In this document: positions 6,664 to 7,302 of the stretch, in pieces
How positions within the stretch are numbered: position 1 is the first letter of the stretch
Layout: each line of letters starts with the position of its first letter
From: Oscillospiraceae bacterium
GTDB lineage: Bacteria > Bacillota > Clostridia > Oscillospirales > Ruminococcaceae
Direction of reading: 5' to 3'
DNA length: 7,302 bases
Assembly (NCBI GenBank): GCA_018110855.1
Contig: JAGBFZ010000422.1
Coordinates: 1 to 7,302, forward strand
Made by a program: the position numbers and the translations under genes
The notes under the pieces: generated by a model
Databases searched by the model: none
What the model was told of the DNA's origin: nothing
Seen by the model: only the letters and a program-made list of their open reading frames with translations

Positions 6664-6666
6664 CTA
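6664..6666 (-). other. In-frame TAG codon interrupting the three-domain protein
   Basis: TAG follows EESETD and is followed in the same frame by GIASTGKVFRK and 288 sense codons in all. Base context on the - strand is GAC TAG GGC. The frame has no other stop between 7146 and 5799. A TAG also ends the methyltransferase gene in this window, which argues against global reassignment of TAG. Confidence 0.85.
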
Positions 6667-7146
6667 GTCTGTTTCGCTCTCCTCAACATTGATATAAAGT
6701 TCATAGTCACCTATGGGCATGATATATGTGGGGAATTTTGCATATATACCATTTATGTCGTTATATATATTCTTGGTATCACAGAATGCATTGTAAACAT
6801 CATCTCTTATCTGAGCATTTGCTCGGCAGATATATGCCTTGTCTGAAGATGTGTCCTTAAATACTGCATTTATACTTTTATTGCTGTTATCGCTTGAGGT
6901 TTCGCAGAATCCCCATCCTTTAACAAAAAAGGACTCGGTAATATCTCCGCTGTAAGATGCAGAATCAATGTATACCATAGGTGTGGTCACATTCGGGATA
7001 GAGCTAAAACTGATGGGCGACAGAGTCAAATAATCTTCTTGTTTGATCTTGAAGATGTGCTCAACTATACTGTTGGAAAAAAACAGATAGACAACAAATA
7101 ATGTCATTAAGACAACATATAAAACAATCTTCATTTTCTTACTCAT
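6664..7146 (-). CDS. 5' part of the interrupted gene: membrane anchor plus most of domain 1
   Basis: If TAG acts as a stop, this 160-residue product is what would be made. AAAGGAG (7160-7154) lies 7 nt before the ATG at 7146. Residues 6-23 (KIVLYVVLMTLFVVYLFF), after a basic start, form one membrane helix with no visible signal peptidase site, so an anchor with the rest outside is likely. A short spacer precedes domain 1 (FVKGWGF, IRDDVYNAF, NGIYAKF, GDYELYI). The product would end in EESETD, short of the last part of the domain, so it may fold poorly. The start overlaps the stop of the upstream gene by 8 nt, which points to translational coupling. Confidence 0.75.
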   Translation of the reverse strand: MSKKMKIVLYVVLMTLFVVYLFFSNSIVEHIFKIKQEDYLTLSPISFSSIPNVTTPMVYIDSASYSGDITESFFVKGWGFCETSSDNSNKSINAVFKDTSSDKAYICRANAQIRDDVYNAFCDTKNIYNDINGIYAKFPTYIMPIGDYELYINVEESETD

Positions 7147-7302
7147 GTGGATTCTCCTTTAACTCAGGAAGCTCTGCATCAAGAAGCTGCTCGAGAACAA
7201 ACCTGAGTGTTTCTACACCGGTTTTTCCTTCAATATCAAGAGGCTGTCCTCTAAAATACACATTATTCATAACACTGTATTTTTCTTTCTGAGGTATTTC
7301 CG
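7139..7302 (-). CDS. C-terminal end of an unrecognised gene (partial)
   Basis: The frame entering from the window edge (first full codon at 7300) stays open for 53 codons to the TAA at 7141-7139. The last residues include YSVMNNVYFRGQPLDIEG and KTGVETLRFVLEQLLDAEL, ending in NPHE. A mix of beta-like and helical segments is seen, with no membrane helix in this part. I do not recognise the family from this fragment. The other two frames on this strand hit stops within about 40 nt, which supports the choice. The stop overlaps the ATG of the next gene (ATGAGTAA, 8 nt), so the two are probably in one operon and translationally coupled. Confidence 0.75.
   Translation of the reverse strand, partial: EIPQKEKYSVMNNVYFRGQPLDIEGKTGVETLRFVLEQLLDAELPELKENPHE

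Larger units (their letters stand above)
5797..7146 (-). pseudogene. Membrane-anchored protein of three related beta domains, interrupted by an in-frame TAG
   Basis: One frame runs from the ATG at 7146 to the TAA at 5797-5799 (449 positions) and is broken only by TAG at 6666-6664 (position 161). Residues 6-23 are a membrane anchor. Three domains follow: 1 (about 57-178; W78, R114, G133), 2 (about 215-320; W233, R267, G283) and 3 (about 350-449; W366, R400, G416), each carrying GW, R-x-D-[VI] and G-[FI]. The TAG falls inside domain 1, before its last segment GIASTGKVFRK; an acidic, alanine-rich linker (about 180-215) leads to domain 2. No ATG, GTG or TTG occurs in frame from the TAG to 6360, and the ATG there lies inside domain 2 without a ribosome site, so the 3' half is not a separate gene. 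The choices are a nonsense mutation (CAG to TAG would be one change), read-through, or a sequencing error. It probably works outside the membrane in glycan assembly or at the surface. Confidence 0.8.

Noticed and set aside
6664..6666. Genome-wide reassignment of TAG
   Set aside because: The methyltransferase gene in this window ends at TAG directly after its basic tail, and the other complete genes use TAA or TGA; one internal TAG is not enough to support an altered code.

Overview
The window looks like a low-GC Gram-positive bacterium of the Clostridia type, plausibly a gut Ruminococcus-like organism. This rests on strong purine-rich ribosome sites (AAGGAG, GGAGG), AT-rich intergenic DNA, and protein styles typical of surface-glycan clusters in that group. 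The assignment is an inference from style; no marker gene is present.

Left part (1-1092, + strand): three small, closely spaced genes of unknown function. They encode a 67-residue protein with four cysteines, a 152-residue helical protein and a 103-residue helical protein. They look more AT-rich than the rest and show no link to the other genes. A strong hairpin followed by a T-run lies in the gap at 1093-1205, where they converge with the second block.

Right part (1206-7302, - strand): a surface-polysaccharide cluster. In transcription order it holds (a) the last 53 codons of an unrecognised gene; (b) a membrane-anchored protein of three related beta-rich domains, interrupted by one in-frame TAG, overlapping (a) by 8 nt; (c) a SAM-dependent methyltransferase with a beta-rich middle domain, a coiled coil of five 22-residue repeats and a basic tail; (d) after a 135-nt gap with its own extended -10 promoter and an inverted repeat at the start point, an 899-residue glycosyltransferase joining a GT2 and a GT4 module.

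The proteins are linked by shared parts. The domain that occurs three times in (b), marked by GW, R-x-D-[VI] and G-[FI] at nearly fixed spacing, is also inserted between the two halves of the GT4 module in (d). Proteins (c) and (d) end in a coiled coil plus the same tail signature, NSxxWK followed by a basic end. A reasonable inference is that (c) and (d) work together at the membrane in making or capping a surface glycan. The methyltransferase with its repeat-built coil recalls the E. coli O9a WbdD chain terminator/ruler in layout only. The most notable items are the amber-interrupted gene, the four-copy shared domain, and the 66-bp repeats that could set coil length.
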